From Verrucomicrobiota bacterium (GTDB lineage Bacteria > Verrucomicrobiota > Verrucomicrobiia > Limisphaerales > DSYF01), in NCBI GenBank assembly GCA_025457725.1, contig JALOTU010000014.1, positions 1 to 13,633 on the forward strand: DNA of 13,633 nt, given 5' to 3'. The position numbers were made by a program, and so were the translations under genes. Below are positions 1 through 6,919 of this stretch, piece by piece. The notes below the pieces were generated by a model. That model worked only from the letters and a program-made list of their open reading frames with translations, did no database searches and had not been told where the DNA came from. How positions within the stretch are numbered: position 1 is the first letter of the stretch; each line of letters begins with the position of its first letter.

Positions 1-5
1 AAAGC

Positions 6-551
6 ATGAAAGCCAGACTTTACAAGAAATACGTGGAAGCCGTGGTGCCGGCCCTGAAGGAGCAGCACAAGTACACCAATCCGCACCAGGTGCCGCGCAT
101 TGAGAAGATCGTTGTGAACATGGGCGTTCCCGCTTCGTTGGAAAAGAGCGCGCTGGACGACGCAGCCAAGGATTTGACGGTGATCACGGGGCGGAAGGCG
201 GTCGTCAGCAAGGCCCGACATAGCATCGCGAATTTCAAACTGCGTGAGGGGCAACCGATTGGATGCCGAGTGACTTTGAGGAAGGATCAGATGTATGAGT
301 TTTTCGACCGACTGGTTGCCGTAACGCTGCCGCGCATTCGTGACTTTCGGGGTTTGTCGCCGAGAAAGTTTGATGGGCGGGGCAACTATACCTTTGGGAT
401 CGCAGACCAGACCAACTTTCCGGAAATTGAACTCGACAAGGTCAAGCGACAGCAGGGCATGGATGTGACGATTGTCACCAGCGCGCCCACCGATGCGGAA
501 GCGCTGGATCTGTTGAAGTTGATGGGTTTTCCGTTTGCTGAATCGAAGTAA
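6..551 (+). CDS. rplE: 50S ribosomal protein L5
   Basis: L5 sits in the central protuberance of the large subunit, where it binds 5S rRNA and contacts the P-site tRNA and S13. The 181-residue product is of normal family length (about 180). It is recognised by an N-terminal block PRIEKIVVNMGV, a central ITGRKAVVSKARHSIANFKL segment, the GLSPRKFDGRGNYTFGIADQ block near residues 117-136, and the ending QGMDVTIVTSA followed by an LLKLMGFPF tail. The ATG lies five bases from the window edge, so its ribosome-binding site cannot be judged. The expected upstream neighbour is rplX (L24), outside the window. It opens the visible part of the spc-type cluster, with rpsN 14 bases downstream. Identification is secure. 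Confidence 0.98.
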   Translation: MKARLYKKYVEAVVPALKEQHKYTNPHQVPRIEKIVVNMGVPASLEKSALDDAAKDLTVITGRKAVVSKARHSIANFKLREGQPIGCRVTLRKDQMYEFFDRLVAVTLPRIRDFRGLSPRKFDGRGNYTFGIADQTNFPEIELDKVKRQQGMDVTIVTSAPTDAEALDLLKLMGFPFAESK

Positions 552-565
552 GAGAGCACTCTGTT

Positions 566-835
566 ATGGCCAAAAAATCCTGGATCGCGCGCAACAAGCG
601 CAAGGCAGACACCGTCAAGAAATATGCGGCCATCCGCGCCGAGCTCAAGGCAAAGGGCGATTACGAAGCCCTGTCCAAACTGCCCAAGGACGCCAGTCCA
701 GTCCGGGTCGTCAACCGGTGCGCGGCGTCGGGTCGTCGCCGCGCGTTTATTCGCAAGTTCGGGTGCTCACGCCTGACCTTCCGTGAAGCAGCCCTTGCGG
801 GGCTGATCCCCGGAGTAACCAAATCCAGCTGGTAG
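566..835 (+). CDS. rpsN: 30S ribosomal protein S14, zinc-free type
   Basis: S14 belongs to the head of the small subunit, near the A and P sites. The 89-residue protein has the conserved C-terminal part of the family: SPVRVVNRCAASGRRRAF, then IRKFGCSRLTFREAALAG and the ending IPGVTKSSW. Only two cysteines are present (C52 and C67), not the paired CxxC knuckles of the short zinc-binding paralogue, so this is the longer zinc-independent form. It lies 14 bases after rplE and seven bases before rpsH, in the usual spc order. Upstream of the ATG there is only a weak purine run (AGAGAG). Identification is secure. Confidence 0.97.
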   Translation: MAKKSWIARNKRKADTVKKYAAIRAELKAKGDYEALSKLPKDASPVRVVNRCAASGRRRAFIRKFGCSRLTFREAALAGLIPGVTKSSW

Positions 836-842
836 AATTTCT

Positions 843-1229
843 ATGACTGATCCGATTGCAGATATGTTGACCCGGATTCGCAACGCCAGCATGGCGCTGC
901 TGCCCAGTGTGGGCATCCCTCATTCCAAGATGAAGGAAAGTCTGGCGCGCGTCCTGGTCAAGGAGGGGTATGTCTCCGGGATGGCGGTAGAAGGCGACAA
1001 GCTGAAGACCATGACGCTGAAGCTGAAATACGTCGGTCGTCGGGGCGTGATTGAGGGCATTCGCCGCATCAGTCGGCCCGGCTTGCGCAATTACGTGGGC
1101 AGCACCGAGATTCCCCGCGTTCGGGGGGGGCTTGGTGTGGCGGTGATTTCAACTCCCGAGGGAGTGATGAGTGGACACGAGGCGCGGCGAAAAAACCTCG
1201 GGGGAGAGGTGGTCTGCTACGTTTGGTAG
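843..1229 (+). CDS. rpsH: 30S ribosomal protein S8
   Basis: S8 is a primary 16S rRNA-binding protein that organises the central domain of the small subunit. The 128-residue product matches the usual length (about 130). It starts with the hallmark MTDPIADMLTRIRNA and ends with the S8 signature ISTPEGVMSGHEARRKNLGG followed by EVVCYVW. In Escherichia coli, S8 represses the spc operon by binding an RNA site near the start of rplE. That stretch is almost entirely outside this window, so the mechanism cannot be checked here. No Shine-Dalgarno motif precedes the ATG (the upstream bases are TAGAATTTCT). Its seven-base distance from the rpsN stop suggests translational coupling. Confidence 0.98.
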   Translation: MTDPIADMLTRIRNASMALLPSVGIPHSKMKESLARVLVKEGYVSGMAVEGDKLKTMTLKLKYVGRRGVIEGIRRISRPGLRNYVGSTEIPRVRGGLGVAVISTPEGVMSGHEARRKNLGGEVVCYVW

Positions 1230-1271
1230 AGAGTTCAGCATTTCCGAAACCCATCAAATCATTTAGAATTC

Positions 1272-1808
1272 ATGTCACGTATCGGGAAAATGCCAATTGT
1301 GATCCCCGCCAAGGTCAAGGTGGAGATAAAGGGGCGGAAGGTTTCCGTCGAAGGCCCCAAGGGCAAGCTCGGGCTTGAATTGCCGCGGCTGACCACGGCG
1401 AAGGTCGAGGAGGGCAAGGTCTTGGTGGAGCGCGAAAGTGACAGCACCCAGGCCAAAGCCATGCATGGACTGGGCCGATCACTGGTCAACAATCTGGTCA
1501 AAGGCGTTTCCGAGGGCTATGTCAAGAAGCTCGAGATCCATGGTGTTGGTTTCAAGGCCGCGGTTCAGGGCAAAACGGTCACCATGAATCTAGGGTATTC
1601 GCATCCGGTGATTTATCCCATTCCCGACAACGTCACCGTCAAGGTGGAGGAAAACACCAAGGTCACGATTGAGGGTCCGGACAAATGGGCCGTGGGACTC
1701 GTCGCTTCCGAGCTGCGTTCCTACTATCCGCCGGAGCCCTACAAAGGCAAGGGAGTGCGCTATTCGGATGAGCGTGTCGAGCGCAAGGAAGGCAAGACCG
1801 TTCAGTAA
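1272..1808 (+). CDS. rplF: 50S ribosomal protein L6
   Basis: L6 lies near the base of the L7/L12 stalk and contacts the sarcin-ricin loop region of 23S rRNA. The 178-residue product has the normal length and two repeated L6 folds. Landmarks are the start MSRIGKMPIVIPAKVKV, the VEGPKGKL motif near residue 32, and the L6 signature PPEPYKGKGVRYSDE near the C terminus. The usual arginine-rich stretch before that signature reads ELRSYYPPEPYKGKG, a mild departure. A 42-base AT-richer gap separates it from rpsH, and no strong ribosome-binding site is visible before the ATG. Identification is secure. Confidence 0.98.
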   Translation: MSRIGKMPIVIPAKVKVEIKGRKVSVEGPKGKLGLELPRLTTAKVEEGKVLVERESDSTQAKAMHGLGRSLVNNLVKGVSEGYVKKLEIHGVGFKAAVQGKTVTMNLGYSHPVIYPIPDNVTVKVEENTKVTIEGPDKWAVGLVASELRSYYPPEPYKGKGVRYSDERVERKEGKTVQ

Positions 1809-1843
1809 CCAATGTGATCACGGCACCATCCGTGTGAACCTCA

Positions 1844-2209
1844 ATGAGAACCGACAAGAAGATCAAGTTGCGGCAATTGCGCCACTGGCGCGTGCGCCGG
1901 AAGGTGGGCGGCACGGCCGAGCGACCCCGGATGAGTGTCTGCTTTACCGGGCGAAACATTCACGTTCAGTTTGTTGATGACGAGAAGGGTGTCACGATTA
2001 CCGCCGCCTCCACGCTCAGCAAAAGCGCGCCGGACCGCGATAAGCTCGCGGCCAATGTTGCAAGCGCCAAGGTGATCGGCAGCCACGCTGCGAAACAGGC
2101 TCTGGAAAAGGGCATCAAACAGGTTGTGTTTGATCGTGGCGGTGCGCGTTACCACGGCAAGGTCAAGGCGCTTGCCGATGCGGCTCGTGAGGCTGGCCTC
2201 AAATTTTAA
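1844..2209 (+). CDS. rplR: 50S ribosomal protein L18
   Basis: L18 binds 5S rRNA and, with L5, anchors it in the central protuberance. The 121-residue protein matches the family length. It opens with a basic block (KKIKLRQLRHWRVRRKVGG), followed by TAERPRMSVCFTGRNIHVQF and the C-terminal FDRGGARYHGKVKALADAAREAGL, which is diagnostic. The start at the ATG after CCTCA fits the family N terminus, although there is no Shine-Dalgarno motif. Its stop codon TAA shares its last base with the ATG of rpsE (TAATG at 2207-2211), implying translational coupling. Confidence 0.98.
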   Translation: MRTDKKIKLRQLRHWRVRRKVGGTAERPRMSVCFTGRNIHVQFVDDEKGVTITAASTLSKSAPDRDKLAANVASAKVIGSHAAKQALEKGIKQVVFDRGGARYHGKVKALADAAREAGLKF

Positions 2210-2862
2210 TGGCTCTTAGTATGGATGATCAAAACACTATTGCTGCACCCCAAACCGCAACGCCGGACGGTGCCGGTTCGCCACCGCCACGATTTGGCGG
2301 AGGCCGGTTTGGAAACCGGCCGGGGCAGGGAAGGCCGCGGCGCGCCCGTCCGGAACCGTCTGTCGATGCCAATGGAGATGAGTTGGTGGAAAAGGTGGTA
2401 TTCATCAATCGCAGCTCCAAAGTGGTCAAGGGTGGCCGCCGCTTTGGTTTCAGCGCGCTTGTGGTGGTGGGAAACAAGAAGGGCCGCGTTGGGGTTGGCT
2501 TGGGCAAGGCCAGCGAAGTTGCCGACGCCATCCGCAAGGGCGGTGAATCGGCCCGGGCACAAATGGTGGATGTCAATCTGAGAGATACCACGATTCCCCA
2601 TGAGGTGATTTCCCGCTATTGCGGCGCCAAGGTTTTGCTGCGTCCGGCATCTCCCGGAACCGGGGTCATTGCCGGGAAGACGGTTCGCGCCGTTCTGGAG
2701 TCCGCCGGTGTTAAGAATGTGCTCAGCAAATCGCTCGGTTCCAAGAATGCCGCCAATGTGGTCAAGGCCACCTTGGACGCGTTGTTGAGCCTGCGGCAGC
2801 GGGAGGACATTTTTCGCAATCGCGGCATAGAATTGAAACCTGTGGAAACGCCTGCGGCCTGA
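2209..2862 (+). CDS. rpsE: 30S ribosomal protein S5 with Gly/Arg/Pro-rich N-terminal extension
   Basis: S5 is a decoding-fidelity protein at the mRNA entry side of the small subunit. Residues about 58-125 hold the double-stranded-RNA-binding S5 domain (VVFINRSSKVVKGGRRFGFS, then VVGNKKGRVGVGLGKA). Residues about 135-205 hold the C-terminal domain (PASPGTGVIAGKTVRAVLES, GSKNAANVVKATLD). The family is usually about 165 residues. This protein has 217 because of a roughly 50-residue disordered-looking N-terminal region rich in G, R and P (for example PPPRFGGGRFGNRPGQGRPR). The ATG at 2209 overlaps the rplR stop and suits coupling. An in-frame ATG at 2221 would shorten it by four residues. It is followed directly by rplO, with no room for rpmD (L30). 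Confidence 0.97.
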   Translation: MALSMDDQNTIAAPQTATPDGAGSPPPRFGGGRFGNRPGQGRPRRARPEPSVDANGDELVEKVVFINRSSKVVKGGRRFGFSALVVVGNKKGRVGVGLGKASEVADAIRKGGESARAQMVDVNLRDTTIPHEVISRYCGAKVLLRPASPGTGVIAGKTVRAVLESAGVKNVLSKSLGSKNAANVVKATLDALLSLRQREDIFRNRGIELKPVETPAA

Positions 2863-2881
2863 GCCGTTGTACCCTATTATC

Positions 2882-3349
2882 ATGTCAATGCGACTTCATA
2901 ACATTAAGCCCCGCCCTGGCGCCAAGCATCGGCGGAAGCGTCTTGGTCAGGGGGAATCCAGCGGGCTCGGCAAAACAAGCGGACGTGGCGGAAAAGGGCA
3001 AACAGCCCGGTCCGGCAGTTCCATTCGTATCGGGTTCGAGGGCGGGCAAATGCCCTTGTACCGTCGAATCCCCAAGCGGGGCTTCAACAACGCGAGGCAT
3101 GCCATTCGTTACCTGCCGGTGAATCTCGATGGACTGAACCAGTTCGAGGATGGCACCCGCGTGGATGAAGCGACCCTCCGCCAGGCGGGCCTCGCCAACG
3201 GAAAGGCCAACGGAATCAAGATCTTGGGAGTGGGGGAACTCACCCGCAAGCTGACGGTTTGCGCCCACGCATTCAGTGCAGCCGCGAAAGCCAAGATTGA
3301 GGCCAATGGGGGGCGTTGCGAAACGGTCTCCTCCAAGGAGGCGCAGTAA
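2882..3349 (+). CDS. rplO: 50S ribosomal protein L15
   Basis: L15 is a late-assembly large-subunit protein that threads a basic extended arm through 23S rRNA. The N-terminal arm is typical: MRLHNIKPRPGAKHRRKR, then the glycine-rich GLGKTSGRGGKGQTARSG. The globular part contains FEGGQMPLYRRIPKRGFNN and the C-terminal VCAHAFSAAAKAKIEANGG. I chose the ATG at 2882 (155 residues). The ATG at 2888 fits the family start equally well, and a TTG at 2867 would add five unconserved residues. No Shine-Dalgarno motif is visible. The gene follows rpsE by 19 bases. Confidence 0.96.
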   Translation: MSMRLHNIKPRPGAKHRRKRLGQGESSGLGKTSGRGGKGQTARSGSSIRIGFEGGQMPLYRRIPKRGFNNARHAIRYLPVNLDGLNQFEDGTRVDEATLRQAGLANGKANGIKILGVGELTRKLTVCAHAFSAAAKAKIEANGGRCETVSSKEAQ

Positions 3350-3379
3350 CCGATTCAAGTCGGGTTGTGAAAGGGTCTG

Positions 3380-4759
3380 ATGATAGCCGCCATTGCGAAC
3401 ACCTTCAGTAACTGCTTCAAGATTCCGGAATTGCGCTCCCGGATTTTCTTTACGCTGGTGGTGCTGGCGATTTGCCGCTTGATGGCCGTCATACGGGTCC
3501 CTGGCCTGGATGGCCAGGTGCTGTCGGATTATTTTGCCCAGCATGCCGGCGATGGCGGCGGTCTGCTGGGAATGTACAGCATGTTCACCGGTGGTGCCTT
3601 GGAGCAGTGTGCGATCGGTGCTCTGGGGATCATGCCCTACATCAGCGCCACCATCATACTCCAGCTGATGACCGCAGTGGTTCCGCAATTGAGCAAGTTG
3701 GCGCGCGAAGAGGGCGGACGGACCAAGATCATCCAGTACGGTCGCTATCTGACCCTGCTGCTCTGCCTGGGACAAGGAAGTGCAATGGCCCTGGGTTGGG
3801 AAAACCCGGAGAAGATCTTTGGTCAGGGCATCGATAAATTGGTTTTGTACTCGGGTGACTGGATCTGGTGGTATCGGATTCAAACGGTGATGGTGCTGAC
3901 CACGGGAACGATGCTGCTGATGTGGTTGGGCGAGCAAATCACCGAGCGGGGCATTGGAAACGGGGTGTCCTTGGTCATCACGATAGGCATTCTGGCCCGG
4001 TTGCCCGCCGCAGGTCAGGGCGTGTACGACATGTTCTTCCCCGGCGAGGGCATCGAGGGAAAGAACATTGGCCACGCCATCGCACTGGTGCTGCTGCTTG
4101 CCGGCGTCATCGCCGGCGTCATCGCCATCACCCAAGCGCAACGCAAGGTGCCGGTCCAGTACGCGCAGCGTGCCGTCGGCAGGAAAGTCTATGCAGGTGG
4201 AACTTCCTTCATGCCGCTGCGGGTCAACTATGCAGGCGTCATGCCCATCATTTTCGCACAGGCGATCCTCATGTTTCCCGAGAAGATTCTCTTCTTTCTC
4301 GGGCGGACTTTCGACGTCAAGTTCTTCCTGGAAATCGCCGCTTCCTTTGGCTACGGGCGGCCGCTGCATCTGGTGATGTACTCGCTGATGATTCTGTTCT
4401 TTACCTACTTTTGGGTGGCGACACAGTTCAATGAGTTGCAGATCGCCGATGACTTGAAAAAGAACGGCGGCTATATCCCCGGGGTGCGGCCGGGGCAGGC
4501 GACCAGTGACTACCTGCACAATGCGATGAGCCGTATCACCCTCGCAGGATCAGTATTCCTAGTGATCATCGCCGTGCTCCCGATCTTGTTGTATACTTGG
4601 ATGAACGTGCCACAGATGGTGGCGCAATTCTTTGGGGGCACCAGCATGTTGATTGCGGTGGGTGTGATGTTGGACACCATGCGCCAGATGGAATCCCATC
4701 TCATGATGCGCCATTACGACGGGTTTTTGAAGAAGGGGCGTTTGCGGGGACGGTTCTAG
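3380..4759 (+). CDS. secY: Protein translocase channel subunit SecY
   Basis: SecY forms the protein-conducting channel of the Sec translocon in the inner membrane, together with SecE and SecG. The 459-residue product has the expected series of about ten hydrophobic segments. The first follows ELRSRIFFTLVVLAICRL near residue 20. The SecY signature MFTGGALEQCAIGALGIMPY with ISATIILQLM marks the second membrane segment. LVITIGILARLP, VPVQYAQRAVG and GTSFMPLRVNYAGVMPIIFA are further family blocks. The C terminus ends HYDGFLKKGRLRGRF, a typical cytosolic tail. AAGGG at 3371-3375 lies only four bases from the ATG, a short but plausible ribosome-binding site. The gene lies 30 bases after rplO. No adk follows, unlike in Bacillus. 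Confidence 0.98.
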   Translation: MIAAIANTFSNCFKIPELRSRIFFTLVVLAICRLMAVIRVPGLDGQVLSDYFAQHAGDGGGLLGMYSMFTGGALEQCAIGALGIMPYISATIILQLMTAVVPQLSKLAREEGGRTKIIQYGRYLTLLLCLGQGSAMALGWENPEKIFGQGIDKLVLYSGDWIWWYRIQTVMVLTTGTMLLMWLGEQITERGIGNGVSLVITIGILARLPAAGQGVYDMFFPGEGIEGKNIGHAIALVLLLAGVIAGVIAITQAQRKVPVQYAQRAVGRKVYAGGTSFMPLRVNYAGVMPIIFAQAILMFPEKILFFLGRTFDVKFFLEIAASFGYGRPLHLVMYSLMILFFTYFWVATQFNELQIADDLKKNGGYIPGVRPGQATSDYLHNAMSRITLAGSVFLVIIAVLPILLYTWMNVPQMVAQFFGGTSMLIAVGVMLDTMRQMESHLMMRHYDGFLKKGRLRGRF

Positions 4760-4815
4760 ACCCGGGGCATCGGCGGGCGGGGCGACCCGACCGGCGCGGG
4801 TGATGCAGCGAGACC

Positions 4816-5595
4816 ATGATTCTGATCAAGAGCGAGCGCGATCTCGAAAGCATGCGGCCGGCCTGCGGGGTGGCGGCCAAGGTGTTGGAGCAGGTCGCGG
4901 CATTTATCCAGCCCGGTGTCACGACCGCTGAGGTGGATCAGTATGCAGCCTCACTAATGAAGGAATATGGGGCCAGGAGCGCCTTTCTGGGGTATCGCAA
5001 GTATCCGTGTCACACGTGCATCTCGGTAAATGAACAGGTTGTTCATGGCCTTGCAGGGAACCGCAAATTGCTCTTTGGCGATATCGTCAGTGTCGATGTG
5101 GGCGTGATCTACAATGGGTTCATCGGTGACAATGCACGCACTGTGGCGGTGGGGGGGTGCAGTCCGGCTGCCCAGAGCCTCATGGATGTAACGGAGAAGG
5201 CGCTTTATGAAGGCATTGCCCAGGCCCTGCCCGGCAAGCGGGTGATCGACATCTCCCGTGCGGTTCAACGCTTTGTGGAAGGCCATGGCTATAGTGTTGT
5301 GCGCGAGTTTGTTGGGCATGGGGTGGGGCGAACGATGCACGAGGAGCCGCAGATCCCCAATTTTGTGGATGGCAAGAGCTCTCCCAAGTTGAGGCCAGGG
5401 ATGACTCTGGCAATTGAGCCCATGGTGAACGCCGGCCGTGCCGGGGTAAAAATCTTGAAAGACAGCTGGACAGTCGTGACGGGTGATGGTTCACTATCCG
5501 CCCATTTTGAGCATACTGTCCTGGTGACGGAAACGGAACCGGAGATTATGACATGCCCGGAGAAGATGCCTTCCTCGTTGAAGGTTGCGTCGTAG
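4816..5595 (+). CDS. map: Methionine aminopeptidase, type I
   Basis: This cytosolic metalloenzyme removes the initiator methionine from nascent proteins with small second residues. The 259-residue protein carries the full pita-bread metal-binding set in order: D94 (VSVDVGV), D105 (GDNARTV), H168 (EFVGHGVGRTMHEEP), E201 (LAIEPMVN) and E232 (HFEHTVLVTE). It also has the substrate-side H77 in NEQVVHG. There is no N-terminal zinc-finger extension, so it is the short type Ia form. It lies 56 GC-rich bases after secY, where many bacteria have adk. The 3' end overlaps the start of infA by 43 bases. The C-terminal tail after TETEPEI is unconserved and coincides with that overlap. Confidence 0.97.
   Translation: MILIKSERDLESMRPACGVAAKVLEQVAAFIQPGVTTAEVDQYAASLMKEYGARSAFLGYRKYPCHTCISVNEQVVHGLAGNRKLLFGDIVSVDVGVIYNGFIGDNARTVAVGGCSPAAQSLMDVTEKALYEGIAQALPGKRVIDISRAVQRFVEGHGYSVVREFVGHGVGRTMHEEPQIPNFVDGKSSPKLRPGMTLAIEPMVNAGRAGVKILKDSWTVVTGDGSLSAHFEHTVLVTETEPEIMTCPEKMPSSLKVAS
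5541..5544 (+). promoter_or_regulatory. Shine-Dalgarno site of infA inside map
   Basis: GGAG lies eight bases before the ATG at 5553, inside the map coding region. It supports the internal infA start against any later start beyond the map stop codon. Few other genes in this window have a recognisable Shine-Dalgarno motif, so this one is informative. Confidence 0.6.
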
Positions 5596-5783
5596 AAACG
5601 CTGACGGATCGAACCTGCAGGATTGTGCTGTCCAACGGGCACACCCTCTTGGGGTTTCTTACCCGGAAAACGCAGGCTGATTTGGGGTCCCCGTGTGAGG
5701 GGCAAAGAGTGATTTTGAGATTATCGCCTTATGATCTGTCGGAAGGACGGATCGTCGGCACCCAGAAAAAGACCATTGTATGA
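5553..5783 (+). CDS. infA: Translation initiation factor IF-1
   Basis: IF-1 is a small OB-fold protein that occupies the A site of the 30S subunit during initiation. The 76-residue product aligns from its first residues with the family: GEDAFLVEGCVVETL, then RIVLSNGHTLLGFLTRK and the C-terminal RLSPYDLSEGRI. The stretch GSPCEGQRVIL replaces the more usual RILPGDKV-type loop, a moderate divergence. Because residues 4-15 (EDAFLVEGCVVE) are clearly IF-1-like, the start inside map is real and not an artefact. GGAG at 5541-5544 supports it. The stop codon overlaps the rpmJ start as ATGA. Confidence 0.95.
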   Translation: MPGEDAFLVEGCVVETLTDRTCRIVLSNGHTLLGFLTRKTQADLGSPCEGQRVILRLSPYDLSEGRIVGTQKKTIV

Positions 5784-5893
5784 AAGTTCGAGCATCGGTG
5801 AAAAAAATGTGCGAGCACTGCCGAGTCATCCGCAGGAATGGGGTGATCCGGGTTATCTGCTCCAACAAGCGTCACAAGCAGCGTCAAGGTTAA
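5780..5893 (+). CDS. rpmJ: 50S ribosomal protein L36, zinc-binding type
   Basis: L36 is the smallest large-subunit protein and binds domains II, V and VI of 23S rRNA. The 37-residue product starts MKVRASVKKMCEHCRVIRR and ends with SNKRHKQRQG. The zinc-ribbon ligands are intact: C11, C14, C27 and H32, in the spacing C-x2-C-x12-C-x4-H. Its ATG overlaps the infA stop (ATGA at 5780-5783), so translation is probably coupled. rpsM starts four bases after its stop codon. Identification is secure despite the tiny size. Confidence 0.97.
   Translation: MKVRASVKKMCEHCRVIRRNGVIRVICSNKRHKQRQG
5886..5889 (+). promoter_or_regulatory. Possible Shine-Dalgarno site of rpsM
   Basis: AAGG lies eight bases before the rpsM ATG at 5898, inside the last codons of rpmJ. 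It is a weak match to the anti-Shine-Dalgarno sequence but is well placed. Confidence 0.4.
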
Positions 5894-5897
5894 CTAT

Positions 5898-6293
5898 ATG
5901 GCACGTATCATTGGCGTGGAGGTACCCTCCAACAAGCGCATCGACATCGCCTTGCGCTATATTTATGGCATTGGTCCGACGAACGCCGTCGAGGTGCTGG
6001 AACGGGCCAACATTGATCCTGCGGTTCGGGCCAAGGATTTGACCGAGCAACAACTGTCGCAAATCGTGCATGCGATTCAGGAAGGCGGTTACATGATTGA
6101 GGGCGATCTGCGACGCGAGATCGGGCTGAATTTGAAGCGAATGCAGGCCATCAAGAGCTACCGCGGCATTCGACATATGCGAAGCCTTCCTGTGCGTGGA
6201 CAACGCACCCAAACCAATGCACGCACTCGCAAAGGACCGCGCAAGACGGTCGGTGTGCAGCGTAACCCGAACGCCAAGACTGGCATTCATTAG
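5898..6293 (+). CDS. rpsM: 30S ribosomal protein S13
   Basis: S13 lies at the top of the small-subunit head, contacts the P-site tRNA and forms the B1 bridges with L5. The 131-residue protein is slightly longer than the roughly 120-residue norm. It begins MARIIGVEVPSNKRIDIALR, followed by the helix-two-turn-helix core (YIYGIGPTNAVEVLE). It ends with the S13 signature RGIRHMRSLPVRGQRT and TNARTRKGPRKTVG. It starts the alpha-operon part of the cluster but is only four bases from rpmJ, so no separate promoter fits between the two operon parts. Identification is secure. Confidence 0.98.
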   Translation: MARIIGVEVPSNKRIDIALRYIYGIGPTNAVEVLERANIDPAVRAKDLTEQQLSQIVHAIQEGGYMIEGDLRREIGLNLKRMQAIKSYRGIRHMRSLPVRGQRTQTNARTRKGPRKTVGVQRNPNAKTGIH

Positions 6294-6304
6294 AGTTGAC
6301 TCAT

Positions 6305-6883
6305 ATGGCTGAAAAGAAAGAGAAGAAGCTGGATCAAGACCAGCGTGCCGGGGAGGAAGCGGGCGAGACCAAGTCCGCCAAGGCGGATTCCGGAAAGTCG
6401 AGGAAGAAGGCCGCCGCTCAGGAGGCGCCGGCTTCCGACGCCAAAGTTCCGGTTGCTGCCGAAGCGCCCACCGCAGCGGAATTGCTGGGCGATGAGCTTG
6501 CCGGCAAGAAGATCATCAAGGCCAAGGGCTCCAAAAACATTCTGCACGGGGTCGCCAACATTTTGGCGACCTTCAACAATACCCACGTCAGCATCTGTGA
6601 CATGCAGGGCAATTTGATTGGCTGGTCGAGTTCGGGCCGCGTGGGTTTCAAGGGCTCCCGCAAGAGCACCGCGTACGCAGCGCAGCAGGTGGCGCAGGAT
6701 GCCGCCCGCCAGGCCATGGCCCATGGGCTGAAGGAGGTTGAAGTGCGAGTCAAGGGACCCGGCTCGGGGCGGGAGTCAGCCATTCGCGCACTGCAAGCGA
6801 TCGGCTTGGACATCACGGTGATCCGCGACGTCACGCCCGTTCCTCATAACGGGTGCCGTCCGCGCAAGAAGCGCCGGGTGTAA
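6305..6883 (+). CDS. rpsK: 30S ribosomal protein S11 with Lys/Ala/Glu-rich N-terminal extension
   Basis: S11 lies on the small-subunit platform and lines the mRNA exit region. The conserved S11 core starts near residue 76 (GSKNILHGVANILATFNNTH), continues through RVGFKGSRKSTAYAAQ and VRVKGPGSGRESAIRAL, and ends with the signature VPHNGCRPRKKRRV. Family members are usually about 130 residues. This one has 192, because the short basic N-terminal arm is replaced by about 75 charged, alanine-rich residues (MAEKKEKKLDQDQRAGEEAG, later KSRKKAAAQEAPASDAK). I chose the ATG at 6305. A TTG at 6296 would add three residues. No ribosome-binding site is visible. The extension is in frame and without stops, and nothing suggests a frameshift. 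Confidence 0.97.
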   Translation: MAEKKEKKLDQDQRAGEEAGETKSAKADSGKSRKKAAAQEAPASDAKVPVAAEAPTAAELLGDELAGKKIIKAKGSKNILHGVANILATFNNTHVSICDMQGNLIGWSSSGRVGFKGSRKSTAYAAQQVAQDAARQAMAHGLKEVEVRVKGPGSGRESAIRALQAIGLDITVIRDVTPVPHNGCRPRKKRRV

Positions 6884-6919
6884 TTCACAACTTTAACTTG
6901 GCAAACTGAGAATCAAAGT

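Noticed and set aside
2206..2883. A 225-codon minus-strand open frame opposite rpsE
   Set aside because: Shadow frame of a certain gene, with no family resemblance.
2885..4519. A 544-codon open frame on the minus strand opposite rplO and secY
   Set aside because: It is rich in H, Q and D as expected of a GC-rich shadow frame, has no recognisable domain, and lies wholly opposite two certain genes. Antisense translation would need separate evidence.
6296..6304. TTG start for rpsK
   Set aside because: It adds three residues without conservation. The ATG at 6305 gives MAEKKEK, a more usual ribosomal-protein start.
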